A DNA stretch of 64,000 nt from UBA2396 sp038042175 (GCA_964358855.1 CAYHQQ010000001.1:212327-276326), one strand, 5' to 3'; shown: positions 44,413 to 54,336, numbered from the stretch's first letter. Translations and numbers: made by a program. Notes: generated by a model not told the origin, from the sequence alone.

Positions 44413-46173
44413 TCACTCGGGGAGCTTGGCGAGTTCGCTTTCGACCCGGTCGGTCAGGCGCTTGACCGTGGCGGGGCCAAAGTCGAACGTGAGCCCGGCG
44501 GCGGCAAAAAGGTCCGGGAGTGGACGGCTCCCGCCCAAGGACATCGCTCGGGCGTAGGCGTCGACGGCAGCACGCTCACCCTGCTCCAGGCTGACGAGCC
44601 ACAGCTGCAGTGCGCCAAGCTGCGCAATGGCGTACTCGATGTAGTAGAACGGGGCGCCAAACAGGTGCGACTGGCGTTGCCAGAGCGTGGCGCGAGCCGG
44701 CTCGATTCCCTGCCAGTTGACGGCCGCCCCGAATCGAGCGTCGAGGGCAAGCCAAGCCTGCGTGCGCTCCGTGTGTGTGTGCGATGGGTTCTTGTAAAGC
44801 CAGAACTGGAAGGCGTCGATCTGGGCAATCCACGGGAGGATGTTGATGCTGCGCTCCAGTTGCTGGCGGCGAGCGCGGGCCAGATCGGCCGGGTCCTTGT
44901 AGAAGTGCTGCAGATGGGGCATCGCCAGCAGTTCCATCGACATGCTGGCGACCTCGCAGAACTCCATGGGGGCCGAGCGGTAGGCCAAAATCGGCTCGCT
45001 CGCCGCGAAGAAGCTGTGGAAGGCGTGCCCCGCCTCGTGGAGCATGGTCGTGACATCGGACGACATGCCCGACGCGTTCATGAAGATGAACGGGCGGCGC
45101 TCGCGGTCACGCATGTACTGGTAGCCGCCGGGCGCCTTGCCCTTGCGGGTGTCGAGATCCAGACACTCACCCGTCGAGATGCCGCGGCTGTTGGTGCCGT
45201 CGCCCAGGCTGGCGAGCATCGAGCCCAGTCGCGGGTCAAGATCGTGGAAAAGGGCCACCGAGTTGCCCGTGAGCTCCCGCCCGCCCTCGAAGGGCCGCAG
45301 GGGCTGGCGGCCTTTCACGTCGACGCTGAGGTCCCACGGACGAAGCTCGCCGACGGGGATCGCCAACGAGACGCGGCGCCGTTCCTGCAGGCGACGGAGC
45401 ATGGGGACAATCGCGTGCTCGCAGGCGTCGTGGTACGCGCGGCAGTGCGATTCCGTGTAGTCGAAGCGGTGCTTCTCGTGGAAGACGTAGGTGGTGAAGT
45501 CGGTGTACCCGGCGTTTTTGGCGACTTTGTCGCGCAAGGCGATCATCTGGTCGAAGATCCCGTCGATGGAGGGCGTTTCTTTCAGGCGTCGGTCAACGAC
45601 CGCGCGCCACGCCGACTCGCGGAGCGGGCGGTCGGTGTACTCCTGGAAGCGAGCCATCTGGGGCATGGTGCGCTCCTCGCCCTGGAACCGGACGGTGAGG
45701 CTACCCATGAGCTGGTCGTACTTCTGCGAGAGGAGCGAGAGCTCGGTCTGGAGCGGGATATTGGCCTCGCGAAAGAGCGCGACCTCGGCCTCGACGTCGC
45801 GGGCCAGCACGTGGTAGCGCTGCCCCTTGGCGGCGGGAAGACCAAGAGACCCCGAGAGGGCGACCTGGCGGCGGTCGAGCTCGAAGGACAGGGGCTTGAT
45901 GGCTGGCGGGATCGTCTCGACGAACGTGGCGTAGGCCTGCTGGGTCGCGGGCGTCTCGGTGTCGCAGGTCATGGCGATGTAGAGGTTGGCCCCGGCCTGG
46001 GAGATGGCCGCCTCGAGCTCGCCGCGATCGATGAGCCACGCTTCGAGCTCTGCGAGCGTGGACACCGGGCGCGCAAGAAGCGTGCGGTAGAAGGACGCGA
46101 CGACGTCCGCGCTGGTGCAGTCGATGTCGGCGGGAACAAATCGCGTCTGGACGGCAGGAAGGGTGCTTGGCAT
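44413..46173 (-). CDS. pepF: Oligoendopeptidase F-type metallopeptidase (M3)
   Basis: 586 residues from the ATG at 46173; the upstream in-frame extension is Arg/Pro-rich and unlikely. The zinc motif is HEAGH at 379-383 (TTMLHEAGHAFHSFFA), with the downstream Glu ligand in APMEFCEVASMSMELLAMPH. GYTDFTTYVFHEKHRFDYT and CLDLDTRKGKAPGGYQYM are typical of bacterial M3B enzymes, and IEYAIAQLGALQLW closes the helical cage. These cytoplasmic enzymes cleave peptides of roughly 7-20 residues. It is followed on the strand by the Memo gene (37 bp). Confidence 0.9.
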   Translation of the reverse strand: MPSTLPAVQTRFVPADIDCTSADVVASFYRTLLARPVSTLAELEAWLIDRGELEAAISQAGANLYIAMTCDTETPATQQAYATFVETIPPAIKPLSFELDRRQVALSGSLGLPAAKGQRYHVLARDVEAEVALFREANIPLQTELSLLSQKYDQLMGSLTVRFQGEERTMPQMARFQEYTDRPLRESAWRAVVDRRLKETPSIDGIFDQMIALRDKVAKNAGYTDFTTYVFHEKHRFDYTESHCRAYHDACEHAIVPMLRRLQERRRVSLAIPVGELRPWDLSVDVKGRQPLRPFEGGRELTGNSVALFHDLDPRLGSMLASLGDGTNSRGISTGECLDLDTRKGKAPGGYQYMRDRERRPFIFMNASGMSSDVTTMLHEAGHAFHSFFAASEPILAYRSAPMEFCEVASMSMELLAMPHLQHFYKDPADLARARRQQLERSINILPWIAQIDAFQFWLYKNPSHTHTERTQAWLALDARFGAAVNWQGIEPARATLWQRQSHLFGAPFYYIEYAIAQLGALQLWLVSLEQGERAAVDAYARAMSLGGSRPLPDLFAAAGLTFDFGPATVKRLTDRVESELAKLPE

Positions 46174-46264
46174 CCTTCCATTATGGGGATTGAGTTCGCG
46201 CGGATCCAGCGGGGAAGGTTCCAGGGCGTCGCGGCCTCGGCGGCGCCCTGGTTTCGGACGGCAC

Positions 46265-46606
46265 TCATCCCGCGCGAGGACCACCGAAGATGCCGGTCAT
46301 CGCGTCGCTGAGCTGGCTTCGGGCGTCGCGATACACGTTCATGATCCTGCCCCGGTCGGAGGTGCCCTGGGCGACCTGCGTCATGCGCTCGTTGAACTGC
46401 TTGCGCAGCTCCTCGACCTTGGCGCGGACCTCGGGCGAGGGGTTGCGGTGACGGAGCACGCCGTCGAGCCGCTTGTTGTTCTCGGCGATGAGCGTGTCGA
46501 CCTGGGAGTTCTGGCCGTTATTGCGCGTGGTCCTGATGCCTTGGGCAGAACCGGCCGGATTCAGGTTGGAAAGGACGGGGTGGGAGATATAGCTGGCGAT
46601 TCGCAT
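46265..46606 (-). CDS. Hypothetical protein (113 aa)
   Basis: From the ATG at 46606, with AAGGAG seven bases upstream. The start MRIASYISHPVLSNLNPAGS is followed by a polar helical part (NNGQNSQVDTLIAENNKRLD, EVRAKVEELRKQFNERMTQV) and MTGIFGGPRAG at the end. There is no signal peptide and no membrane helix. The family is not recognised; the helices could form a short coiled coil. It lies upstream of the M3 peptidase on the same strand, with 91 bp between them. Confidence 0.55.
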   Translation of the reverse strand: MRIASYISHPVLSNLNPAGSAQGIRTTRNNGQNSQVDTLIAENNKRLDGVLRHRNPSPEVRAKVEELRKQFNERMTQVAQGTSDRGRIMNVYRDARSQLSDAMTGIFGGPRAG

Positions 46607-46706
46607 GGTTGGACTCCTTGTTGGAGGGGATCCTCGCAACTCCCGTGCCGAACGGCGAACGGGCTGACGAAACGGGAGCCCCAAAGCCCGTTTTTTGGCA
46701 GGGGAC

Positions 46707-46736
46707 TTGACATTGTGGACTAAAGGGTCGTAAATT
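46707..46736 (+). promoter_or_regulatory. Sigma-70-type promoter candidate for the outer-membrane protein gene
   Basis: A perfect TTGACA at 46707-46712, 18 bases, then TAAATT at 46731-46736. It lies about 60 bases before the ATG at 46797, in a locally AT-rich stretch. One of the best consensus matches I noticed in the window. Confidence 0.6.
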
Positions 46737-46796
46737 CACCTGCTTAAGTGGACTAGAAGGTCCAGTATTCCGATGGTACAGGAAAAGGAGATCCAA

Positions 46797-47774
46797 ATGG
46801 TCCTCACCCTCAGTGTCTTGGCGGGAATGTGCGGGTCAAGCCTTGGTTCGGGCGCGGTCGATCAGCCCGCCCCTCCGGCGGCGCCGGCGACCACAGTTCT
46901 GAGCGTCGACCCCAAGGCGACGTTTCTGATCTCCGACAAGCGGATCCAGGAAGACTCGGAGATCTTCTGGCCGGGATTCCTGACCGGACTGAGGGGATTC
47001 GAGCAGTTCTACAACCCAGTGGGCAACCCGATCTACTTCGAGTCTCCGCTCAACAACACCGGGGTTCGGTTCCTCTACCTCCACCACAACTTTGACGACA
47101 ACAGCACCCTTCGCGGGGGCGACCTCGACGTCATCGCGGCCCAGGCGCGCGTGGCGATCACCGAACGCCTGGGCTTCATCGCGACCAAGGATGGACACAG
47201 CGATTTCCACTCGGGCGCGCTCCCGCACGCGAGCGGATGGAACGACATCGCCGCCGGCCTCAAGTATGTCGTCTACGTCGACCGTGACGCGGACTACGTC
47301 GCGACCGTCGGCGCACGCTACCAGATGGGCAACGGCAACCCCAAGGTGCTCCAGGGCGGCGTGCAGGAGCTGAGCCCGTTCGTTTCGTTCGCCAAAGGCT
47401 GGGAGAAGTTCCACCTCATCGGCAACCTGACCGACCGGGTGCCCCTCAGCACCGACGACGGCAACAACGTCCTGCAATGGGACGTGCACGCCGACTACGA
47501 GGTCTGCAAGGGTGTGGCGCCGATGATCGAGTTGCACGGCCTGCACTACCTCAGCAACGGCACCCGCACTCCCCTGCCCATCGGCGGGGCCGACTACACC
47601 AACCTGGGTTCCAATAACGTCTCTGGCTCCACGATCATCTGGCTGGGCGTGGGCGGCCGGATCAAGCTGACGCCGCAGATCTCGGTGGGCGCCACCTACG
47701 AGCACCCGCTGACGAATCCCAAGGCCGACATCTTCGGGAGCCGCGTAACGGTGGACCTCGAACTGACCTGGTGA
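46797..47774 (+). CDS. Predicted outer-membrane beta-barrel protein
   Basis: 325 residues from the ATG at 46797, with AAGGAG at the right distance; an ATG eight codons earlier lacks one. Signal peptide MVLTLSVLAGMCGSSLGSG. The mature part alternates polar and hydrophobic residues in strands with short turns (VRFLYLHHNFDDNS, DLDVIAAQARVAITERLGFI, ATVGARYQMGNGNPK, GVGGRIKLTPQISVGATYEH). It ends VTVDLELTW; a terminal aromatic is the usual barrel-assembly signal. No known family was recognised. It has its own promoter and a strong terminator, so it is probably an abundant single-gene transcript. Confidence 0.7.
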   Translation: MVLTLSVLAGMCGSSLGSGAVDQPAPPAAPATTVLSVDPKATFLISDKRIQEDSEIFWPGFLTGLRGFEQFYNPVGNPIYFESPLNNTGVRFLYLHHNFDDNSTLRGGDLDVIAAQARVAITERLGFIATKDGHSDFHSGALPHASGWNDIAAGLKYVVYVDRDADYVATVGARYQMGNGNPKVLQGGVQELSPFVSFAKGWEKFHLIGNLTDRVPLSTDDGNNVLQWDVHADYEVCKGVAPMIELHGLHYLSNGTRTPLPIGGADYTNLGSNNVSGSTIIWLGVGGRIKLTPQISVGATYEHPLTNPKADIFGSRVTVDLELTW

Positions 47775-47814
47775 CCCGTCCCGGAGGAGAGAAGGGTTGT
47801 CAGAGTCTGACTCG

Positions 47815-47866
47815 CGAAACGGCATGGTCGCTCGTTCACCCGGCGACCATGCTGCTTTCGTTTTTT
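47815..47866 (+). terminator. Strong rho-independent terminator of the outer-membrane protein gene
   Basis: GCATGGTCGC (47822-47831) pairs perfectly with 47843-47852, flanked by CGAAA/TTTCG pairs across a small bulge and followed by six Ts (47861-47866). It ends 10 bases before the mfd stop codon. Confidence 0.85.
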
Positions 47867-47875
47867 CCCCACGGC

Positions 47876-50800
47876 TCAGTTCTGCGCGGGTTCACAAAGC
47901 CTCTTGCGCAGCACCGCCAGCAGGGTCTCGGGCTCGAGATACTTTGGCGGGGGACGGAAGTAGACGTCCGCGAGCGTGTCGGAGTTCTTCGAGGGCAAGA
48001 TCGTCACCTTGGCCTCGATCGCCCTGGACTGTCCCGGCGGAATCGTCGAGAGCTTCTCGGCCAGGGGCTTGGCATTGCGCGTCTGGAAGATCACGTCGCT
48101 CCCGCGGATCGTCACTGTGCGGACGGCCAGGGCGGCACACGCGATGCGAAGCTCGGCCAGCAGATAGAGCCGCACGGTCGCGCGGGGCGGTTCGCCGTAC
48201 GCGCCGGCCATGTCGATGCGTGCCTTGTCCAGCTCCACCCGCGAGGCGGCGGTCGCGATCCGCCGATACGCCTCGAGCCGCCGCGCGTCGCTTGGGATGT
48301 AGGTCTTGGGGATGATCCCGCCAAGGCCGATCTCCACGCTCGCGGAGCTGGGCTTTCGGGCCGGCTCCTCGCTGTTGAGCTCGTGCACCGACTTCTCCAG
48401 AAGCTGGCAGTACATCTCGTACCCGACGGCCGCGATGTGCCCCGACTGCTCGGGGCCCAGGATGTTGCCCGCTCCGCGGATCTCCAGGTCACGCATGGCG
48501 ATCTTGAATCCCGCCCCCAGCATGCTGTACTGCTCGATGGCGGCCAGCCGTTTCCTGGCGTGATCGGTCAGGCTCCGGCTCTCGGGCAGGAACAAGTAGC
48601 AGTACGCGCGGTGCTTGCTGCGCCCCACACGCCCGCGGAGCTGGTGCAGTTCCGAGAGGCCAAAGCGGTCAGCATCGGCGATGAGCATCGTGTTGGCCGT
48701 GGCGATGTCGATCCCCGACTCGATGATGGTGGTCGAGACCAGCACGTCGGCCTCGCGCCTGATGAACGCGAGCATGACGCCCTCGAGCTCGTCACCGTCC
48801 ATCTGCCCGTGCCCGTAGATCACGCGGGCCTCGGGCACCAGGGCCCGCACGCGATCGGCGACCGACTGGATGTCGTGCACGCGGTTGTGAACGAAGAAGA
48901 CCTGCCCCTCGCGGGCCAGCTCGCGCCGGATCGCCTGCTGCACCCGGCGCTCGTTGAACGGCAGCACCTCGGTCACGATCGCCCGCCGGTCCAGGGGCGG
49001 CGTCGTCAGATTGCTGATGTCGCGGATGCCAAGGAGCGACATGTGCAGCGTCCTGGGGATGGGGGTCGCCGAGAGCGTGAGGATGTCCGCCGTCATCCGC
49101 AGGCGCAGCAGTCGCTCCTTGTGCTCAACGCCAAACCGCTGCTCCTCGTCGATCACGACAAGCCCAAGGTCGGCGAAGCGCACGTCCTGCGAGAGCAGCC
49201 GGTGGGTGCCGATGATCACATCGACCTGCCCCTTGGCCAGATCGTGCAGCACGTCGCGTGTCTCCTTGGCGTCGCGGAACCGGCTGATCGCCTCCACGCG
49301 GAACGGATACCCGCTGAAACGGGCCCTGAATGTTCTCTCGTGCTGTTCGGCCAGGACCGTCGTGGGCACCAGCACGGCCACCTGCTTGCCAAACTCCGCG
49401 GCCTTGAACGCGGCACGGATCGCCAGCTCCGTCTTGCCGAAGCCGACGTCGCCGCACACCAGGCGGTCCATCGGACGCGGCTTGTTCATGTCGCTCTTGA
49501 TCGCCGCCAGTGCCGAGAGCTGGTCGTCGGTCTCCGTGTAGGGAAACTCCGCCTCAAACTCCGCCTGCCACGTCGTGTCGCGCGGGAAGGCGATGCCCGG
49601 AAGGTGCTCTCGGGCCGCCCGCACCCGAAGGAGCTCCGACGCCAAGTCCTTGACCGACTCGGCGACGCGGTCCTTCTGCCCCTGCCATCGCTGCCCGCCC
49701 AAGGTCGACAGGGGCGGCGAGCCCTTGAATCCGCCGACATACTTCTGCACCAGATCGATCTGCGACGCGGGCACGTACAGCTTGCTCTTGCCGGCGAACT
49801 CGAGCACGAGATACTCGTCCTGCTCCTGCTCCTTCTTGGGCTTCGCCGGATTGTCGGCCCCCGGCAGGGCCCTGGGCTTCATGAGCGTGAGCCCCGAGAG
49901 CTTCGCGATGCCGTGGTCGGCGTGGACCACGTAGTCGCCGATCTGCAGGTCAAGAAACGTGTCCATCGCACGCGCCGAACCCAGCGTGGTTCTCCGTCGC
50001 CGGACGCTGAAACGGTTGAGAATCTCGTGGTACGGCACCAGCGCGCGTGCGCCCTGGCCGCCCGGCGGATCCCAGATGAACCCCTCGTGCACGTAGCCAA
50101 GCGCTCGCTCGATCCTCGCGCCGGGCACAAACTGCGTGAGCAGCTCGCCCAGGCGTTGATACTCGCCCTCGTTCTGGCAGCACACCGTCACGATGTGGTC
50201 CTTGGCCAGCGCCGCAAGCTCACCAAACGCCTCACCCGTGTCCTTGGCAAACGGCGGGATGTTGGCCGAGGGAAGGTCGACGTGCAGATCGGCCGCCGCA
50301 GTGCCCGCGGAAAACCGATTCATCTCCGCCACCGCGTGCGTGTGCTTCTGCAGCGCGGCGAGCACGGCGGGCGGCCCGAAAATGCCGCGCCCGTCGCTCG
50401 CCCGCTCGTAATACCCACGGGCCTGCTCGATAACCTCGGCAAGCTCGCTGATCACTCCGATCGTCCCCGCCGGCAGGAGCCCAAGGAACTGCACCCCCGC
50501 CTCCGACTGCACACTCGCGGGGTTTGCCGCGATGAGATCCACGCCCGTCAGCGCGCGATCCGACCCCATGGTCTCCAGATCGATCTCGGTGATCTTCTCC
50601 GCGGTGTCACCGAAGAAGTCGATGCGGACGGGCAGGGCGGTGCCGCCCGGGGGGAAAACGTCGAGGATTCCGCCGCGGACCGCGAAGTCGCCCGGCTCCT
50701 CGATCGCGTCCACCCGGGCGTACGAGGATGACTCGAGCCAGCGGACAAGATCCGAGAGATTGTGGTTGGTGCCCACGCCGATCGAGCGCGAGAGCGAGTC

Positions 50801-51274
50801 GAGCATCGACGCCGGCGGGACCGACTGCATCAGCGCCTGGATCGGGGCGACCAGAACCGTCGGCGGACTCGCCGGTAGCCCGCCGACCAGACGCCGAAGC
50901 ACACCCAGACGCTCCGCGAAGAGGTCCAGGGCGGCCGCAGACTCTCCGGGAAGTGCCTCCAGCGCCGGGAAACAGATCGCCCCGATCCCGCAGGAGATCA
51001 GCTCGTCGGTCGCCTCATCGGCCTCGTCGAGGTGGGCCGCGACCAGTATCACCGGTCGCCGGGTGCCCGCGGCGATAGAACCGGCAAGCAGGTGTGCCGC
51101 CGAGCCCGCCGAGCCGCGGGCCACGACGCGTCGGCGATCCTCAAGCGCAGCGACGATCGCCCGAACGGTCGGGTCGGCGGCGAACAGGGCGGTGAGATCG
51201 CTGGGAGAGAGCACGTGGGGATTCAGGGTGATGCTAGGTTTGAAGCCAGGGCCTATTGGCCAGCCCTTCCGCAT
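47876..51274 (-). CDS. mfd: Transcription-repair coupling factor Mfd
   Basis: 1132 residues from the ATG at 51274; an earlier start would add a low-complexity stretch. Domains in order: UvrB-like N-terminus (VLVAPIQALMQSVPPASMLD; RGGILDVFPPG), the CarD-like RNA-polymerase interaction domain (DYVVHADHGIAKLSGLTLM), then the RecG-like translocase with Walker A GDVGFGKTELAIRAAFKA, VIIGTHRLLSQDV, VVIDEEQRFGVEHKERL and LSATPIPRTLHMSL, motif VI in LHQLRGRVGRSKHRAYCYL, and the C-terminal TRCF domain (VEIGLGGIIPKTYI). Mfd removes stalled RNA polymerase and recruits UvrA to the lesion. Full length, transcribed divergently from the carboxypeptidase gene. Confidence 0.95.
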   Translation of the reverse strand: MRKGWPIGPGFKPSITLNPHVLSPSDLTALFAADPTVRAIVAALEDRRRVVARGSAGSAAHLLAGSIAAGTRRPVILVAAHLDEADEATDELISCGIGAICFPALEALPGESAAALDLFAERLGVLRRLVGGLPASPPTVLVAPIQALMQSVPPASMLDSLSRSIGVGTNHNLSDLVRWLESSSYARVDAIEEPGDFAVRGGILDVFPPGGTALPVRIDFFGDTAEKITEIDLETMGSDRALTGVDLIAANPASVQSEAGVQFLGLLPAGTIGVISELAEVIEQARGYYERASDGRGIFGPPAVLAALQKHTHAVAEMNRFSAGTAAADLHVDLPSANIPPFAKDTGEAFGELAALAKDHIVTVCCQNEGEYQRLGELLTQFVPGARIERALGYVHEGFIWDPPGGQGARALVPYHEILNRFSVRRRRTTLGSARAMDTFLDLQIGDYVVHADHGIAKLSGLTLMKPRALPGADNPAKPKKEQEQDEYLVLEFAGKSKLYVPASQIDLVQKYVGGFKGSPPLSTLGGQRWQGQKDRVAESVKDLASELLRVRAAREHLPGIAFPRDTTWQAEFEAEFPYTETDDQLSALAAIKSDMNKPRPMDRLVCGDVGFGKTELAIRAAFKAAEFGKQVAVLVPTTVLAEQHERTFRARFSGYPFRVEAISRFRDAKETRDVLHDLAKGQVDVIIGTHRLLSQDVRFADLGLVVIDEEQRFGVEHKERLLRLRMTADILTLSATPIPRTLHMSLLGIRDISNLTTPPLDRRAIVTEVLPFNERRVQQAIRRELAREGQVFFVHNRVHDIQSVADRVRALVPEARVIYGHGQMDGDELEGVMLAFIRREADVLVSTTIIESGIDIATANTMLIADADRFGLSELHQLRGRVGRSKHRAYCYLFLPESRSLTDHARKRLAAIEQYSMLGAGFKIAMRDLEIRGAGNILGPEQSGHIAAVGYEMYCQLLEKSVHELNSEEPARKPSSASVEIGLGGIIPKTYIPSDARRLEAYRRIATAASRVELDKARIDMAGAYGEPPRATVRLYLLAELRIACAALAVRTVTIRGSDVIFQTRNAKPLAEKLSTIPPGQSRAIEAKVTILPSKNSDTLADVYFRPPPKYLEPETLLAVLRKRLCEPAQN

Positions 51275-51380
51275 CCATTCGGAATCGCCGGGTGTAGACT
51301 CTCGCCCGCCCCTCGCCCCCACCCCCACCCCAACCCCGACCTCCCCACTTTCCGCACCCTGGCCCGAGGAATTCGCCGAC

Positions 51381-52916
51381 ATGTCGAACGCACAGCATCC
51401 CACCTACGTCCATCTCTGCTCACTCGCCCGCGAGGGAAGCACGCTCGCGTCGATCGGAGCCCTGTTGTCCTGGGATCAGGAAACCTACATGCCCCCCGCC
51501 GGAGCCGACGGCCGCGCCTCGCAGATGAGCGTGCTCGCGGGGCTGATCCACGAGCGGCGAATCGACCCCAAGATCGGCGAGGCAATCACCGTGTGCGAGG
51601 CCCAGGTCGGCAAGACAATCGCGCCCGAGTCGCCCGAAGCGGCGAACATCCGGGAGATGAGGCGGGACTTCGACCTCGCGACCAAGCTGCCGCGCTCGCT
51701 CGTCGAGGACTGGGCCAAGACGACCAGCCAGGCCAACGACGTGTGGAAGAAGGCACGAGCGCAAAGGAAGTTCAAGGACTTCGCCCCCTGGCTCGAGAAA
51801 GTCTTCGCCCTGGCCCGCCAGAAGGCCGGCTGCTATGGGTGGGATTCAACCGGCGAGCCCTACGACGCCCTCCTGAACCTGTACGAGCCCGGCGTAACTG
51901 CCAGAGAGGTCGAGACGGTCTTCACGCCCCTGCGCAAGCGCCTGGCGGACCTGATCGCTCGCGTTGCGGCATCAAAGTCCAAGGTCGACACCAAGGCTCT
52001 CTCGATCCCCGTCGATCCGGCGGTGCAGCACGCATTCAACATCGCCATGCTGGGCGCGATGGGGTTTGATCTCAACGCCGGACGTCTCGATGTCACCACG
52101 CACCCGTTCTGCGAGGGACTCTGGGCCGGCGACACGCGCCTCACCACACGCTACAAGGGCGATCGCTGGGTCGACGCGCTCTACGGCACGCTCCACGAGA
52201 TGGGACATGGCCACTACGAGCAAGGTCTGCCCAAGGGCGACGAGACCATCGGTGGCACGCCGCTGGCCGAAGCGATCAGCCTGGGAATCCATGAGAGCCA
52301 GAGCCGCATGTGGGAGAACTTTGTCGGGCGCGGAAGGCCGTTCGTCGACTGGCTCCTCCCGCAGCTCAAGAAGAAGTACGCCAAGGGCTTCGCCAAAGTG
52401 AAGGCTCCGGCCCTCTACGCGGCGGTGAACACGTGCACCCCAAGCTTCATCCGCGTCGAGGCCGACGAGGCGACGTACAACATGCACGTGATGATCCGCT
52501 TTGAGCTCGAGCGGGCGGTCCTCCGCGGCGACCTGGCGGCCAAGGACGTGCCCGGCGAGTGGAACGCCAAATACAAGGAATACCTGGGCGTCAAGGTCCC
52601 CCACGACGGCGTCGGATGCCTGCAAGACATCCACTGGGCGAGCGGACTCATCGGGTACTTCCCGACCTACACGCTCGGAAACCTCTACGCCGCCCAGCTC
52701 TGGGAAACGATCGGCAAGAAGAACCCCAAGATCGAAACGCAGATCGCCAAGGGCGATTTCGCCCCGCTCAAGAAGTGGCTGAACAAGAATATCCACACGC
52801 ACGGACGTCGCTACCGCGCGGCCGAACTGTGCAAGCGCCTCACGGGCAAACCCCTCTCGGCCGACCCGCTGATGCGCCACCTGGAAGGAAAGCTGAGCGC
52901 GGTCTACGGGATCTGA
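51381..52916 (+). CDS. Carboxypeptidase Taq family metallopeptidase (M32)
   Basis: 511 residues from the ATG at 51381. The zinc motif is HEMGH at 272-276 (GTLHEMGHGHYEQGLP), with the third ligand Glu305 in LGIHESQSRMWEN. WDQETYMPPAGADGRASQM, the substrate-length helix with TPSFIRVEADEATYNMHV, and ASGLIGYFPTYTLGNLYAAQ are diagnostic for M32. The family removes C-terminal residues from peptides with broad specificity in the cytoplasm. Divergent from mfd (106 bp between starts). The window thus holds two unrelated HExxH peptidases, M3 and M32. Confidence 0.92.
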   Translation: MSNAQHPTYVHLCSLAREGSTLASIGALLSWDQETYMPPAGADGRASQMSVLAGLIHERRIDPKIGEAITVCEAQVGKTIAPESPEAANIREMRRDFDLATKLPRSLVEDWAKTTSQANDVWKKARAQRKFKDFAPWLEKVFALARQKAGCYGWDSTGEPYDALLNLYEPGVTAREVETVFTPLRKRLADLIARVAASKSKVDTKALSIPVDPAVQHAFNIAMLGAMGFDLNAGRLDVTTHPFCEGLWAGDTRLTTRYKGDRWVDALYGTLHEMGHGHYEQGLPKGDETIGGTPLAEAISLGIHESQSRMWENFVGRGRPFVDWLLPQLKKKYAKGFAKVKAPALYAAVNTCTPSFIRVEADEATYNMHVMIRFELERAVLRGDLAAKDVPGEWNAKYKEYLGVKVPHDGVGCLQDIHWASGLIGYFPTYTLGNLYAAQLWETIGKKNPKIETQIAKGDFAPLKKWLNKNIHTHGRRYRAAELCKRLTGKPLSADPLMRHLEGKLSAVYGI

Positions 52917-52934
52917 TCGAGTACAATCTGTGCG

Positions 52935-53486
52935 ATGTGGCTCAATCGGTTCATCCTGACCGAGCCGGCGTTTCTGCGACTGAATCGCGCGGGGCGTGCG
53001 TCGCTCGCTCCCGCAATTGGGCTGGGAATCATTGTGGCGATCTGGATGCTGCCCTTCGGGCACGCGGCGGCGACGCTGTGGATGGGTCTGGCGGGGACCT
53101 GCCTCCTATGTCGCAGATGGAGTCGCGATCGCGAAATCTGGAGGCTCTTCTGCGTGCTTGGTTCGATGATCGCGCTCTACGCGTGCGCAGCGACCAAGGG
53201 AATCGCCGGCGATCTGCTTCGCAAGCCGCAGGATTTCTGGCCCGAAGGAATCGACATTCTGGTGGGAGACGCGGCGGCATTCGTTTCCCTCTGGATGATC
53301 TGGACCGCGAGTGTGTGGAACTGGAGATGGTTCCACCGCAAGGACGGAGAGACCCCCCAAACACCGCCCTCCGAGCCCTCGCCCGTTCCCTCCTGGCCGC
53401 ACGAGCCGCTGCCGTCCTTGTCCGCCAAAGCCCGCGCTCCGGTGGAACAGGAAGCCGATTCTGTCGCTCGTGGTGTGCAATCCTGA
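52935..53486 (+). CDS. Hypothetical membrane protein (183 aa)
   Basis: Starts MWLNRFILTEPAFLRLNRAG, 18 bp after the M32 gene, so probably co-transcribed. Four hydrophobic segments are visible (LAPAIGLGIIVAIWMLPFGH, ATLWMGLAGTCLLC, LFCVLGSMIALYACAA and DAAAFVSLWMIWTASVW). The C-terminal ~50 residues are Pro/Ser/Glu-rich and cytoplasmic or periplasmic. The family is not recognised. The ABC transporter genes begin 41 bp downstream, so a role with the exporter is possible but unsupported. Confidence 0.6.
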   Translation: MWLNRFILTEPAFLRLNRAGRASLAPAIGLGIIVAIWMLPFGHAAATLWMGLAGTCLLCRRWSRDREIWRLFCVLGSMIALYACAATKGIAGDLLRKPQDFWPEGIDILVGDAAAFVSLWMIWTASVWNWRWFHRKDGETPQTPPSEPSPVPSWPHEPLPSLSAKARAPVEQEADSVARGVQS

Positions 53487-53527
53487 CGCACGTTTCGCCC
53501 TGGCGTACCGCCGGGTACACTGTCGCC

Positions 53528-54336
53528 GTGAACAACGAGACACAGCCCGCAGGCTCGCCGGTCCCCGCTCTGCGACTTCGCGGGCTTTCAAAGACGTACG
53601 CCGACCTCACCGCCGTCAAGGACTGCTCGCTCGATCTCTACGCGGGACAGGTGCTGGGATTCGTCGGCCCCAACGGCGCAGGAAAGACCACGACCATGCG
53701 CTGCATCGCCGGGATCCTCAGCCCCACGAGCGGCGAGGTCTTCGTCAACGGACACGACGCCGCCAAGGACCCCGTCTCCGCAAAGGCCGCCCTGGCGTAC
53801 ATCCCCGACGACCCCAAGCTCTTCGACGGCCTCACGGTCTGGGAACACCTGCGCTTCGCGGCTTCGGCGTACGGCGTCGTGGACTGGAAAGCCGGGCCGA
53901 GGCCCTCTTGAAGCGCTTTGAGCTCTACGAGAAGCGCGACACCCTTTCGATGGAACTCTCGCGCGGGATGCGCCAGAAGCTCGCGATCTCCTCGGGTTAC
54001 TTGCACGACCCCGCCCTGATCCTGCTCGACGAGCCGCTCACCGGGCTCGATCCCATGGGCATCCGCGTGATGAAGGAGTCCATTCGCGAGCGCGCCCAGG
54101 CCGGGGCGGCCCTGATGGTCTCCTCGCACCTCCTGACGCTCGTCGAGGACCTTTGCACGCACGTCCTGATCATGGCCAAGGGCACGCAGAAGTTCTTTGG
54201 CACGCTGGAGGAGGCCCGCGACGCGTTCAGCACCGACGGCGAGGGCTCACTCGAGGACGTCTTCTTCTCGGCGACCCAGGAGCCCGAGTCGCCCGCGAGC
54301 CCGGGTCCCGGAGCAATCACGGGGACCAGGCCATGA
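53528..54336 (+). CDS. ABC transporter ATP-binding protein, interrupted by a frameshift near 53893
   Basis: Start GTG at 53528. The 5' frame encodes ALRLRGLSKTYADLTAVKDC, Walker A GPNGAGKTTT and the Q-loop region YIPDDPKLFDGLTVWEHLRF, then runs out at VVDWKAGPRPS-stop (53911). The next frame continues without loss: ESRAEALLKRFELYEKRDTL, signature LSRGMRQKLAI, Walker B LILLDEPLTGLDPMG and switch His in VSSHLLTLVED, to the stop at 54336. Restoring one C at 53891-53896 (AAAGCCCGGGCC instead of AAAGCCGGGCC) gives WKARAEALLKRF. So the gene is either recently broken or misread in the assembly. It overlaps the permease start by ATGA. Confidence 0.85.

Noticed and set aside
47771..50731. 986-residue plus-strand ORF
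   Set aside because: Antisense to mfd, whose domains are complete; composition is that of a shadow frame.
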